From positions 186,501-250,500 of the forward strand of contig JAKOGI010001279.1 in the NCBI GenBank assembly GCA_029747015.1: 64,000 nt of DNA, written 5' to 3'. Origin of the DNA: Carnegiea gigantea (Eukaryota; Streptophyta; Magnoliopsida; Caryophyllales; Cactaceae). This document shows, piece after piece, positions 1 to 12,096 of the stretch. The notes under the pieces were generated by a model, which had not been told where the DNA came from, did no database searches, and saw nothing but the letters and a program-made list of their open reading frames with translations. Position 1 is the first letter of the stretch, and the number at the start of each line of letters is the position of its first letter. Both the position numbers and the translations under genes were made by a program.

Positions 1-306
1 CTTGCCCTATTTCGAGTATTGCAACGGAGAAAATTTGTATTTTGAAGAGTCTTTTCTTTTGTGCCAACAATCGCTCGATTCCAGATAAATAAATGAATAA
101 TCAAAGACCAAATAAAAGCATTCCTTCTTATTATTTAAAAAAATTAATTTCTATGGTGAAGGAATATGGTAGGAAGTCAAACATCTTGGTAATCATGCAG
201 CAACCAAAAGAATAAAATATTTAAATTTTTTATCGAGCTTATTATGTTATTATTTTTGATATAATTTTCTTTTCAAACAATATGTACCTCAGTTTTCCTA
301 GCCATT
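1..306. other. AT-rich intergenic sequence
   Basis: No ORF, RNA gene or repeat boundary is recognisable. The last five bases (302-306, CCATT) act as the left target-site copy for the Copia element that starts at 307. Confidence 0.5.
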
Positions 307-907
307 TGTTGGGAAAAGGCGGAATAATACGGAAGCACATTCTTTTCCCTCTTTATGCAATTAAGATAGGCAAATAAATAAATAAATAAATAATATGGGG
401 ACACACGAATTTTTACATGGAAAATCCTCCAAAATGAAGGTAAAAACCACGGGACTATCAGTCCAAATATACTTTCACTATTTTATGGTAGGATTATAAA
501 TATATATCTCCTCTAGACAATTTAGAGGGTATACACCCAATATCTCACCAACTCAGATGGCACACAAAACGATAACTGTTACCTAATGTTGCTGGAATAC
601 CTTTACCAATTCTTGATGGTTTTTCTCTCAAGTGTTTCTCAGTTGATTGTATTTTTTGTTTTTGTTTTTCGTTGTTGGTGTAAAGAAGATGATGCCTCTA
701 TTTAAAGAGCTGTTGGAAGAACTATTACCAATGAAAAATTTTCTTCTATGGAAACGCATCGCCTTTCTTAATTTAAAGATTAGGTGTTGAACGTTTCCTT
801 CGTTTTTTTCCTTATCTTTATTTCTCTCTCTTTTGCTCTCTCCCTTTTCTTTTTTTCATTATTTTTGGTTTTGTAACTCCTTACCAATTAAGAAAGGAAC
901 TCTAACA
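307..907 (-). repeat. 3' LTR of the Copia element (minus-strand sense)
   Basis: This 601-bp direct repeat matches 4959-5559 along its whole length, beginning TGTTGGGAAAAGGCGG and ending CTCTAACA. The sequence just inside it, read on the minus strand (about 921 to 908), is the purine-rich AGGAAAAGGGAGAAT, a good polypurine tract for plus-strand priming. Confidence 0.92.
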
Positions 908-999
908 ATTCTCCCTTTTCCTGACTTAATCAGGGAACATCACACCGACACCTTCACAACAATTTTCAAACTTCTAGGTTGGTAGCACCTTGGTCATCA

Positions 1000-2800
1000 T
1001 GTCTGACCAATTCTCATTAGTGTGGACTTTCTCAAGTTGTAGGAGCTTATTTTTTAACACTTCCTAAATCAAGTGAACATCAATATGTTTCGAACGGGAG
1101 TGGAAAGTGGAGTTTTTAGCTAAATGTATAGCACTTTAGCTATCCCATCGCGACACATATTTGTCTTGCTCATAGCCTAATTCGAGTAGGAAATTTCTTA
1201 TCCATATAATCTCCTTATATGCTTTAGTGGCTGCAGTATATTCAGCCTTGATGGTTAACAGGACAACGCATTTTTGGAGCTTAGATTGCTAAGACACTGC
1301 TCCCCCTGCAAAAGTTGTCAAAAACCCAGAAGTTAATTTTTGAAAATCGACATCACTGGCTAGGTCAGCATTGGTGTAACCCATTAACAAGGGTTTTCCT
1401 TTACCAAAGCACAAACATTTCTTGGTTGTGCCCCTAATATATCTCAATATCCATTTCACCGCTATCCAGTGTTCTTTTCCTGGATTAGTTAAGAACTAAC
1501 TTACGACACCTATAGCGTAAGAAACATCAGGCCTAGTACATATCATAGCATACAGTAGGCTGCCAACAGCAAATGAGTAAGGAACATTCTTCATTTCTAC
1601 TTTATCTTTCTCACATGCTGGACTTTGCTTCATACTTAACTTGAAATGCCCAACAAAAGGCGTGCTAATGGGTTTGGCCTTATGCATGTTGAATCTTTCT
1701 AATAATTTTTCAACATAACTCTCTTGGGATAACCATAATAACTTCTTTGATCTATCTCGAGTTATTTTCAGCCTAAGGATCTTCTCTGCTGAACCCAAAT
1801 CCTTCATGGCAAATGATTTACTCAGCGCCATCTTTAAAGCAGAAATTTTCTTTGGATTATGTCCAACAATTAACATATCATCAACATATGAAAGCAATAT
1901 GATGATATCACCACCAGTATATTTCTTTATGAAGACAAAATGGTCAGTGAGTGTCTTCTTGAAATCATGCTTAGCCATAAAAGAATCGAATTTCTTATAC
2001 TATTGCCTAGGCGCTTGTTTAAGACCATAGAGGCTCTTTTGAAGTCGGCACACCAAATTTTCTTTGCCTATAACTTCAAACCCTTCAGGTTGCTTCATAT
2101 TTCCTCCTCTAGGTCACCATGTAAAAATGCTGTCTTGACATCGAGTTGTTCTATTTCTAAGTCCAGACTAGCGGCTAGACCAAGGACAACTCAGATTGAA
2201 GATATTTTCACAACAGGAGAGAATATTTCTTCAAAATCTACTCCTTTCTTCTGATTGAACCCATTCACTCCCAGACGATCTTTATACCTGGGTCTTGGGT
2301 TATTCTCCTCATTCTTATGTCTGTAGACCTATTTGGGCAATTCAACTAGATCATATGTATGATTCTCATGCAAGGATTTCATTACTTGTTGTATGACTTT
2401 CACCCGTTCTACCTTATGGCTATTAGCCATTGCTTCTTCGTAACTCTGAGGCTCCCCTCATCGATGAGAGTTATGTACTTGCTTGGGTTATTCCTTATGG
2501 ATGGTCTTCTTTCTCTAGTAGATTGCCTCCACTAAGGCTCTTCTCAAGATCTTTCCTCGGCGGATTCAGCATCGGATCTGGTCAACTCATAGTGACCTTC
2601 CTCTTGATCATCGTTGAAGGAGGCGGCGAAATCATCATTTGAGCTAGTCTCACTATTATTTTCAATTGTGTCCTCCCCTTTATTATCATGAACCATAGAG
2701 GAAGGAACAGTATTAGAATCTCTAATGACTCTTTGTTTAGGCTTTTTTTTTTAAAATCTTCGATGGTTTAGGCTTCAAAGAATACGACATCTTGACTTCT
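1000..2800 (-). pseudogene. Copia reverse transcriptase / RNase H, broken
   Basis: On the minus strand 1978-1496 encodes the RT palm with the catalytic YVDD box (context LLSYVDDMLIVG), followed by the conserved stretch ending VGSLLYAMICTRPDVSYAIG that leads into RNase H. The upstream RT segment (about 2000-2800) and the RNase H segment (about 1000-1490) are recognisable only in changing frames with stops. In an intact element this enzyme makes cDNA in cytoplasmic virus-like particles. Here the frame is lost and no functional polyprotein is possible. Confidence 0.85.
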
Positions 2801-2873
2801 AACAATTTGTTTTATTTATAGGATCCCAAAGTTAGTAGCTAAATTTATCTCCTGGTGATCCGAGACAAATACA

Positions 2874-3347
2874 CTACTTTGTTTTATAATCAAGTTTGGC
2901 TCGCTCGTCCTTAAGAATATGAACGAATGCTCGGTAGCCAAACACTTTCAAGTGGTTGGATGACACCTTCTTTCTAGACCAAATTTTCTCTGGGATAGCA
3001 CCATCCAAAGGAACTGATGGTGAAAGGTCGAGTATGTCAACAGCAATCTTCACAGCTTCCCCCCAAAAGGATTTAGGGAGTTTAGCGTGAGAAAGTATAC
3101 AATGGACTCTTTCTTCGATGGTTCGATTCATTCTCTTATCCAAACCATTTAGCTGAGGTGTCTTTCGTGGCGTTTTCTCCAACCTAATCTCATGTAACTT
3201 GCAATATGATTCAAAGGGACCATGGTATTCTCCACCATTGTCTGCTTGAATACTGTTCAATTTTTGTCCAATTTCACATTCCACCTTAGCGCAAAGCTCC
3301 TTGAATGCTTCAAGTACCTGGTCCTTTGTTTTCAACAAGAGACCCAA
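2874..3347 (-). pseudogene. Copia integrase core, broken
   Basis: The 157-codon minus-strand frame contains the integrase landmark ADNGGEY, which carries the second catalytic Asp. It then has a motif equivalent to the usual AERMNRT, but reading LDKRMNRT, so the position normally holding the catalytic Glu appears to be Lys. It ends in the usual Copia stretch VFGYRAFVHI. The GAG-pre-integrase zinc-finger part lies at 3691-3497 (LWHKRLSHMSEKGL and CIDCLAGK) in another frame segment. The apparent E-to-K change and the surrounding frameshifts argue for an inactive integrase. Confidence 0.85.
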
Positions 3348-3496
3348 ACCTTTCTTGAATGGTCATCAATAAAACTAACGAAGTATAATGCTCCACCAAG
3401 TGACTTTTCAGTCATAAAGCATACATCACTATGAACCATATTAAGAAAGTGTTTTCTTCTAGTGGGTGGGACATTTTTATGAAATACCACCCTATG

Positions 3497-4210
3497 TTAT
3501 TTACCAGCCAAACAATCTATACAAGGCTCAAGGGATTTACCTTTTATGTTGCGAAGGAGGTTTTTCCTAGCAAGGATCTGTAGTCCTTTTTCACTCATGT
3601 GGCTGAGTCTTTTGTGCCATAACTCCAAATTTGAGTTGTCATAGGCAACGATAACCTCTCCCTTGCACAACTTTCCATGCATAAAGTACAAGGAGCCTTC
3701 CTTTTTTCCTTTAGCAATGATTAGACTTCCTTTGGTGAGCTTTCATATTCCACCACCAAAGTGATTAATCAAACCGACATCGTAAAGTTTTCCTGTCGAC
3801 AAAGGATTGAGAGGCATGTCTGGAACATGCCTCACATCTTTTAACATGAGTTTACATCCTGTGTTGGTTATCAAGGTGATGTCACCAATACCAACGATTT
3901 TTTTCAAAACTTGATTTCCCATCTTTACCTTACCAAAATCACCACCTTGGTAAGATGAGAAAAGGTGTTCATGTGGAGTAACATGGAAGGCCGCACTTGA
4001 GTCAACAATCCACGAATAATCATCATTTGCTAGATTGAGATAATTTTCTTCTTCAATGAGGAATACCTCAATGTCATCTTTTGCTACGATGGTAGTAACG
4101 CTTTTATCTTCTTTTTTGTGTTCAATCTGATCTGGCTTAACTTTTCCTACCTTTTTATCTCTCTTGTAATATTGACAATCAGATTTCTCGTGGCCTAGCT
4201 TGCCACAGTA
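3497..4210 (-). pseudogene. Copia zinc knuckle, protease and pre-integrase fragments
   Basis: Reading the minus strand from 4210 downward, a CCHC zinc knuckle CYYCGKLGHEKSDC (CX2CX4HX4C) is followed by the protease active-site region WIVDSSAAFHVTPH near 4015-3960. Most plant Copia elements have DSGA there, so the Gly appears to be Ser. The HKRLSH and CX2C pre-integrase motifs then follow at 3691-3497. The frame changes between the segments. In a working element the knuckle packages RNA and the protease cuts the polyprotein. Confidence 0.8.
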
Positions 4211-4320
4211 ATAACAAATTAGTTTAGGGCGAGAGTTAGATCCCCCCTGGACTTATCACATCTCTTATCTCTCTAACGGCTCTCACTTCTACCCTGGTCA
4301 TCAACAAAATTGGCTTTGAA

Positions 4321-4935
4321 TTACGATGAAATGCCTCTTTCTTTTCTCCTTACTTCTTCATTTAAGAGACTGTCTATCACAGTATCCAAAGTGAGTTTTC
4401 CTGCTATGGTGGAGTTGCTCAATGTAACTACCAATGTATCCCAACTCTCAGGTAATGAACTGAGAAGCAGTAGTGCTTGCAACTCGTCATCGAGTTTCAT
4501 CTCAATCTTTGCCAATTCATTTATAAGTGCCTTGAAATTGCTCAAGTGCTCAATCATATTTTACCCGTCACTATACTGAAGCTTCACCAATCGTCTTACG
4601 AGCAGCGCTTTGTTACGCGGCGTCTTCTTCTGGATTAAAGACTCAAGTTTTGTCTAAAGTTCGTAGGCATTGTCAAAATTTGTCACATGCTCAAACAAAC
4701 TTCTATCTATGTACTTTCGCATTATCGTAATTGCTTTGCGATTTAACAACTTCCACTCGTTTTCATCTTTACCTTCTGGCATATTTTTATTCAAAATAGG
4801 CTTAACCAGGTCTATGCAAATTAGATGGTCCTCCATTATGGCCTTCCAATAGGAGTAATTGTCTGCAGTGAGTTTAATCATGTCACCATCATAAGTGACA
4901 ACACCCTCCTTCTTGAATACACAAGAATATGGTTG
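4321..4935 (-). pseudogene. Copia gag (UBN2-type), interrupted by two stops
   Basis: The minus strand just downstream of the primer binding site encodes a gag N-terminus with KLTADNYSYWKAIMEDHL, typical of plant Copia gag. A TAG interrupts it after FDNAYEL and a TAA after LQYSDG. The frame then continues with MIEHLSNFKALINELAKIE and LLLSSLPESWDTLV, the hallmark of the gag-polypeptide UBN2 family. Without these stops it would be one gag domain of the usual size. It is non-functional as it stands. Confidence 0.85.
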
Positions 4936-4941
4936 CTCAAC

Positions 4942-4958
4942 CTGAGCTTTGATACCAC
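4942..4958 (-). other. Primer binding site (initiator Met tRNA type)
   Basis: Immediately inside the 5' LTR, the minus strand reads GTGGTATCAAAGCTCAG, close to the plant iMet-tRNA complement TGGTATCAGAGC with one mismatch. It fixes the element's orientation and the LTR boundary. Confidence 0.88.
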
Positions 4959-5559
4959 TGTTGGAAAAAGACAGAATAATACGGAAGCAAATTCTTTCCC
5001 TATTTGTGCAATTAAGATAGGCAAATAAATAAAGAAATAATATGGGGACACACGAATTTTTACGTGAAAAATCCTCCAAAATAAAGGTAAAAACCACGAG
5101 ACTATCAGTCCAAATATACTTCCACTATTTTATATTAGGATTACAAATATATATCTCCTCTAGACAATTTAGAGGGTATACACTCAATATTTCATCAATT
5201 TGGATGGCACACAAAAAGATAACTCTCACCTAATATTTGGTGGAATACCCTCACCAATTCTTGGTGGTTTTCCTCTCAGGCGTTTCTCTCACTTGATTGT
5301 ATTTTTTGTTTTTGTTTTTCATTGTTGGTGTAAAAAAGATGATGCCTTTATTTAAAGAGCACTTGGAAAAACTATTACCAATGAAAAATTCTCTTCTATA
5401 GAAACGCATCGCTTTTCTTAATTTTAAGAATAAGTTTTGAACGTTTCGTTCGGTTTTTTTTTTCCTTATCCTTATTTATCTCTCTTTCACTCTCTCCCCT
5501 TTCTTTTTTACTATTTTTAGATTTGTAACTCCTTAAGAATTAAGGAAGGAACTCCAACA
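4959..5559 (-). repeat. 5' LTR of the Copia element (minus-strand sense)
   Basis: The 601-bp partner of 307-907. It starts TGTTGGAAAAAGACAG and ends CTCCAACA on the + strand. The primer binding site abuts it at 4958, so in minus orientation this is the promoter-bearing 5' LTR. Confidence 0.92.
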
Positions 5560-5723
5560 CCACTATTATTTCATTATAATATCATATCTTCCTTATTTGG
5601 AAGCTTTAAGCTTAGCCTCTCAAAAGCGCCAAAAAAATATATCTACTTTTGTCTTTTTACTGTTGGAAACTGAAAAATTATTCAGGAGTCCACCATGATA
5701 AACTATAAGGAGCATATGTAAAA

Positions 5724-6320
5724 TAGAGATGGGCAACGGACTAGGTACCCATTAGATTAAGCGATCAACCGTTTAAAATAGGGTTAATAAAGGGTCGGGT
5801 CAATAATGAACTGGGCTATTAATGGACCAGCCCATTAAGGCATATTAACGGGTTGGATTGGGCGCGCCTATTAACAGCCCGTTTAGTGACCCATTATTTT
5901 TTTAACCTAATTGACACACTAGTTTACATGTTCCAATTAGTTAACCCCATTACCAACACTGTGTACATAACAATAATTATCATAGACCGTTGTTTTGCGC
6001 AAGTTTGTTCCGTTTTTAAACGAACCCAAAGCGCACCGCTCATAGGTCGACTGGACCCGACCCATTTACTAGCTTGATTGTGTATTTCTAACTTTGAATT
6101 TAGATTAGTTTAATTTAGTTGGAAAATTACAAATACATTAGTTGGAAAATTAATTAATCAAAAACACTCCTTGGGTGGTAGTGGGCGGATCATGGGCGGA
6201 TCGGGTTCATTTGGCCCATAACCCAGCCCGACCCATTAATAAATGTACTGGATCCAGCCCAGCCCGTCTAGTTAATGGGCTGGTCCAGTCCGGCCCATCC
6301 CAGTCCGTTGCCCACCCCTA
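5724..6320. mobile_element. Non-autonomous hAT transposon (597 bp)
   Basis: The left end is TAGAGATGGGCAACGGACT and the right end, reverse-complemented, is TAGGGGTGGGCAACGGACT: a 19-bp terminal inverted repeat with two mismatches and the YAGRG start typical of hAT. The flanks ATGTAAAA (5716-5723) and ATTTAAAA (6321-6328) are an 8-bp target duplication with one mismatch, as expected for hAT. The interior is rich in gggtcggg/cccgaccc blocks and has no transposase. A related copy lies at about 26493-26933. Confidence 0.85.
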
Positions 6321-6328
6321 ATTTAAAA

Positions 6329-7025
6329 TGAGAAGCTTTTAAATAATCTATTTATATAATTCTTTTCTTTTGGCCGGCTGTATAATTAGCCTTCATGAAT
6401 ATATTTGTTTAGGAATGGACTTCCTTTTTTTAATTTTTTTGGTTAGATTATTGTTTTTGATCTCATTTCTCATGTTCCAAAGGGTACAAAGAGCAGCAAG
6501 AAAAGATCGAATCTCACATCTTCTTTTGAAACCTGCTCCTGAATTAAATAGGTAACTATTGTCCGAAAAAATATTTAAATTGTCTAGTATCACCGTGACC
6601 CATAGCTAACCATATTTTTATTGATTTTGGTTGGTTATGAAAGAGGATATTTCCCATATTTTTAAATAAATAATTCTAAATTTGAAAGTTATAATGTAGT
6701 CAATTGAAAATAGATATATAAAAAATTCTCTTTGTCATATTTTCAATGTAAGTTCTATCATATTTATTAGTAAAATTAGTCAAAGTTAAATCAATTTGAC
6801 TTTATATAGTTAATTTAAAATTACAAAAAGTGGGATGGAGGCAGCATAATTTAAGTGACTTCTAATATGAATAATTAAAACTAAAATGAGTAAGGACTTG
6901 GGAAACCAAATGTGGCAAATTTTGAAGGAAATTAAAAAATAAGAAAGAGAAACTAAAACTCATCTTTAATTTCCATATTTATATCTCAATCATGATATGA
7001 ATTATATCTCAGCTTCAGGAGTCAA
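6329..7025. other. AT-rich sequence without recognisable genes
   Basis: Only short, unsupported ORFs are present. No element boundary or RNA gene could be assigned. It separates the hAT element from the Copia RT relic. Confidence 0.4.
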
Positions 7026-7029
7026 CAAA

Positions 7030-8003
7030 ACAATCTGAGTTAGCAAGGTGATGTGAGTTGTCTACTGATACTATGCCATCAATTGACCAATCTGTTCATA
7101 ACAGTATTGACCTGCTTGATTCTTCACCTGTACTCCAAATAGAGGATACTTCCACAGAGTTGCATCTGTGTCGTTCAGATTAAGTGAGAGAACTTCCTAG
7201 ATATCTCAATGAATTCCAGCTTTACGCAATACTTACATCTCTCTAAGAGCCTCAACGTACAAAGAGGCGAATTTTGATCCACTTTGGCAACAAGCTATGC
7301 AACAGAAGTTACAAGTTTTACTCAAAGCACACACTTGGGATTTAGTTGACTTACTGCCCAGTAAATTTGTGATTGGGTGTAAATCTATATACAAGATAAG
7401 ACCCATGAAAATGGCAAGATTGAGAGGTAAAAAGGCTGCTTAGTTATTCTTGTTTCTACCCAAGAGTACGGTATTGACTACGAGGAGACATTTGCTCCTG
7501 TGGCTCGAATCACATTCGTGAGAAGCCTGCTTGCCATTCTTGTGAGTAGGAAATGAGAATTATTTCAATTGGATGTAAAGAACACTTTTCTTCATGATGA
7601 TCTTATAGAAGAAGTATATATGCAACCAGCACCAGGCTATTAACAAGGTGTGTCTATTACATCGAGCATTATATGGGTTGAAACAAGCTCCTTGAGCTTG
7701 GTTTTCTAAGCTAATTCCTCCATTTATGGTTTTGGCTATTCACCTAGCTCACATGACCATGCCTTTTTTATTCGTCGCACTGATAAAGTCAACATTCTAG
7801 TACTTCTTTATGCCAATGGCATGATAATTACTGGAGATGATGTGGTGGCATTAACGAGGTTAAATCCTTCCTCAATCAACACTTTGAGATGGGGATCTTG
7901 GGCATCCAAGTTATTTCCTGGGTCTAGAAGTATCATCAAATTGCAGTGGATATTGTCTCATCTAAGCCAAGTATGGTGCTAATTTGTTGTCATGGTAGTC
8001 CTT
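7030..8003 (+). pseudogene. Copia reverse transcriptase relic, 5' half
   Basis: Frame-shifted + strand similarity to Copia pol runs from the segment before RT (RELPRYLNEFQLYA near 7190) through the RT start (DPLWQQAMQQKLQVLLKAHTW near 7280-7340), KFVIGCKSIYKI (near 7365) and the YGLKQAP box (near 7670-7690). Stops and frameshifts interrupt it throughout. It breaks off exactly at the CACTA element and resumes at 14973, so it is one Copia copy split by a later insertion. The clade looks like the plant Ale/Retrofit type by eye, which I did not test. Confidence 0.85.
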
Positions 8004-8659
8004 CACTACAAGAAAACTCATTGTTAACATTGGACATTTAGAGACAACAAACATCATATGCGAATTGAGACTCATTTAGCGTCGGATGTTATCGGAGACG
8101 TTAGCGTCGGATGTTACAGCTTGCTTTTAATAGCGTCAGATATTAGAGTCAGACTAATTTATCTGATGCTAATTGAGTCGAATTTGGCATCGGATAAAAT
8201 AATCAGACTCCAATAGAGTCGGATATTTTATCTGATGCTAACTATTCGATGCTAAACAACTTTAAAAACCCAGCCATTTGCAAACACCCAGTCTTTGCTT
8301 CTGTTCTTCTTTCTTCTGCAACAACGCTCGTCTCGCCCCTCCGCACTGATACTCCTCACGCCATCGATAGGTTTTCTTTCTCTATATGTCTCTCTCTTTC
8401 TCGTCGGTATGTTCTTAGCTCTCTCTCTCGCTCTGTCTCTCTCTCTCTCTGTTCGGCAGTTAGGCCGCCGCCGGTAAGCCTACCTTAGTCCATGCCTTCA
8501 ACACTGGTAATTTCTCTCATCTCTCTCTATTTCAAGTTGAACTAACCATAATTTCAGCTAATTCCATCAATATTCATGAGATTATTTGGAGATTGTGCTT
8601 TTAATTTGAGAATTAGGGTTAACTAAGGATAAATCTTGGATGGGTTCAATTCGGGAATT

Positions 8660-10620
8660 TTCACTTTCCCCTTTTTGTCTCCAATATTGAGTGTTGAATG
8701 AGTTGTTTTATTGTTGTTGTGGTATTTTGCAAGTCGCCTTATTTACTCAACCGTTTATGGCTTGCTTTGTTATTGTTATTTTGTTTTGGATGATTTGTTT
8801 TGGATGAATCTTGGATAAGTTTCTTTATTGTTGTATTGTCTTGTTTTGTGAATCCATTGTTAGTGGCTTGAGTATTAACTTTAACATTATACTTTATTTC
8901 ATGTACATTTTCCAAACTCAGACAAAAACTTAGCCTAGGATCAATTAGTTAACTCATGTTTTTAAATTGGAAAATTTTAACTTTTCCCTCTTTGTCTTGC
9001 AATGATGAGCCTTGAATGATTTGTGATGGAGTCCCCACCACCAAAGACAAGGGAGAAGGTCCAACAAGTCCAACAATGTCCATGGCAAGCTCCAAAGTCC
9101 AAGCATTGTCTCAGATTGTTGAAGAGAGCCAAAGACAAGTAACCGGGTTGAAGGACCAAAATTTACTCGGTTTTGTTCATCTCATTACTTAAGCTAATTG
9201 TGGCTTAAGTCTTGAATTTTTGCATTTTTGGGATCCTTATGATGTCTACTTTTAGGTCCAAGCATTTATTTCCAATCATGCACACAAGAAGATGGGAGAT
9301 CAAGGCCTTTTGTTAAACCGACTAGTTTTGAACCAAAACTGCACGGTTAAATGTTTTGGTAGAATTAACCTACTTAAACATGGTTTAACCTTGATTTCTT
9401 TATAGGAGGGTTTGTACACACCTTAAGGTTTCCCCCCATGGCCTAAAAATAAAATCATGCTCACTTTTGCTAAGCTTAAAACAGGTGTGAAGACTAGCTC
9501 AAAACTGCCTGTGAACCCGGTTCAGTGTAGCACGGTTTTTTTTCCTTCCTTCAAGGGTTTGCTACTACCAATCTAGAGTGGCACACGTCCCAAGCCTTCT
9601 AGAAGAGCAATGATCAGCTGCAAAAGGGAATTGCTTTGAAAAGAACAACCAATGGGAAACTTGCTGCAACAAAACATGTCTCACGGTTTCTATTGGCTAG
9701 CCGAAAAGGAATTCTCACTTTACGACTGACCCCTTTGTTTAATTAGCTAGAGCTGGTTGTATTAGGCTTAAATAAGCATGATTAAGATGTAAGCATCATT
9801 TGTTTTGCTTTCCTTATTAATTTAAATGTAATTAGATTAAGTGTAAGCAAGGTTTGTACACTGTTAGTTCTAACCGTGAAGATTAGACTAAGTTAAGACC
9901 TTTCCTTCCTAGGAAGGAACGCTTTAGGTGTGTGCGTGCTAAAGTGCATGCTTGCTAGGCTTGTAAACTTAAGCTACACACAGCCCCTTGCTGTTTCATT
10001 AGCCATTGAATTCAGAATACATTTTGAGAGCATTTTGCTTTCGAATCTCAAATACTTCACTTGCTTATCCTTAATTTGGTCGATTAAGGTGGTGTTCAAG
10101 TAAGTCCTAACCTTTGTTTAAGTGGTATTTCTGTATCTTAATCAAAGATTAGGGACCCTAAGCTTGTGTTTGGTGGTGTTTCTGTATCCGAACAATGAGT
10201 TTAGTTCTATCATTTCCTTTGTTCTTCTACACGGGTTCAAGGTACTAGACTGAATTCAGCTTGCTTAAACCGTGAGCTATTGAATTCTTGTTTTGGTTTT
10301 CCTTCAATCCTTCAAACATACATCAATTTGTTTTTTTGCTATTGTTGTCTTTTGCAAGGCCCCTTATTTACTCAACCCTTTATGGCTTTCTTTGTTGTTA
10401 GTTTATTTTGGATGAATTTTGGATGAGTTGCTTTGTTGTTGTGTTGTCTTGTTTTCTAAATCCATTGTTAGTAGCTTGAGTATTAATTATAACATTATCC
10501 TTTATTTTATGCTATCCATTGTAAATCTACAATCATTCATATATATCTTCCAAAATCAAACAAAAACTCAAGCTAATTCTTAATTAGTTTACTTATGTTT
10601 TTAAATTTTTTTTTGTATTT
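8660..10620 (+). repeat. Tandem duplication of about 310 bp inside the CACTA element
   Basis: The stretch 8660-8975 (cues: CTTTTTGTCTCCAATATTGA, TTATTTACTCAACC, CTTGAGTATTAA, AATTAGTTAACTCATGTTTT) is repeated from about 8976, with most of the second copy at 10331-10605. The second copy is interrupted by the solo LTR at 9024-10325. The copies have diverged, with small indels such as an extra block near 10515-10545. Confidence 0.75.
9024..10325. mobile_element. Solo LTR, 1302 bp, inside the CACTA element
   Basis: The segment starts TGATGGAGTCCCC and ends ACATACATCA, so the ends TGATG and CATCA form a 5-bp inverted repeat with TG/CA termini. It is flanked by perfect ATTTG copies (9019-9023 and 10326-10330). 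No gag-pol lies next to it, which indicates LTR-LTR recombination. The length over 1 kb is more usual for Ty3/gypsy LTRs, but the family was not identified. Confidence 0.82.
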
Positions 10621-12096
10621 GTCCATTGGGGTTCAAAACCATCGAAAGGAAAGGTCTTCATATTGGAATTGGAATTTGGGGGGGTTAGGTACAACATCCT
10701 TCAATCTTAGGTTAGTTTTCAATCTAGTTTGATAATGGTATGGTCCCTCACTTGTGTTTTTATATGTGTATTTGATGTTAATTTTTGGTTTATCATATCG
10801 ACTATATATTTGTGTTTTTATGTGTGTGTATATGTGAGTGTGTGTGTCTATTTGTGTGTGTGTATCATGCATTTTTATAAGCTTAGAAAACCCATTTGAA
10901 AAGTTATACATGATAAGTTATTCTCAAAATGTCATACACGTGTTCTCATGTATATAGTGCCAAGGACATCGACTTGTTATGTATAAGTTTTTCAATTGTC
11001 CGTGTTGGACAGTTTAAGAATAATATGGTATTAGGCTGCGTGGTTATTAAACATTTGATAAATCTAAGGTGGTAATTCCCATTTGTTCTCTGGGTACAAT
11101 TATGAAGATGAGCGACTTAATGTCTTGGGGAATTGTATTCCCATAAGCATTAGTTGTTTCATCTTTATAACTTGTATTTGGAGAACGAAGGGAAAGTGTT
11201 GCCGAACTTTTGTCGAAATATGCAAGGATGTAACCGTACGATCCAATATCATATTATTCTTGAATGGGTTTAGGACCATCTATCCCCATAGAAGGACGTT
11301 AGTCATAAACATGTCATGTGATGTTATGAACATTTATATGCTGTTGTTGGTATTTATCAATTACATTATATTTTTATATGTACAATGAGATTGTGTTATA
11401 TCCGACTACTTTCCTGGTAATCACAAAATAAAATCTTTGTACCATGCAAATGAATATAAAATATTGTGCAAGTATGATTAGCAGGTTAACATTATATGGC
11501 AAGTATGCTTCAGGGGTTTAGTATTGTATATGCAGTATGGGCACAAATGGCAATTTCTTGTCTGCTCCTAGAAGTATATGCTCTCATTGCCCATGTGTAT
11601 ATATTTTCAAGCGTAGATTTGTCATATATTAATTTTTTAATATATATTTGTTGATATGTGTAATAGCTCGACCCTAAATTATATTTATTTATTAATTAAG
11701 CCGTGTTATTAATTTTCACATTTATTTATAACATTTAATCATCTCGGTTGGAAGAATTCATTTTAGGCCCCACTTTGCAATTTGATTTTCATCTACCATA
11801 ACAATTTCAGGTGAATCAATATTAGGCCCCGGTAAATATGATTAAGTCGATTGTATTGAAGTTGAACCATTATAGACTTTGATCTTGGAGTGTTTTAGTT
11901 TAATAGATATTGTGATTGTGAACATGAGTTGCAATGAGCCTTGTTCTTATCACGATGGCGGTAGCGCCTTTTATCATTAGGTCTTCTGCTGTAGTTTTCC
12001 GTAAATCAAGTCATTAGCATTTTTGGGGCGTTACAATATGGCCCTTGAGAATATATGCTCCCAAGAGTATGATATACATATTGAGCACAAATAGAG

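Larger units (their letters stand above)
307..5559 (-). mobile_element. Ty1/copia LTR retrotransposon, decayed, nearly full length
   Basis: Read on the minus strand the order is LTR, tRNA-iMet-type primer binding site, gag, protease, integrase, reverse transcriptase, RNase H, polypurine tract, LTR, which is the Ty1/copia order. Both LTRs are 601 bp and run TGTTGG...AACA. The flanks CCATT (302-306) and CCACT (5560-5564) look like a 5-bp target duplication with one mismatch. The coding region is broken by many stops and frameshifts, so the copy is not autonomous. The LTRs differ at many positions, so the insertion is not recent. The clade (Tork/Tnt1-like or other) was not resolved. Confidence 0.93.
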
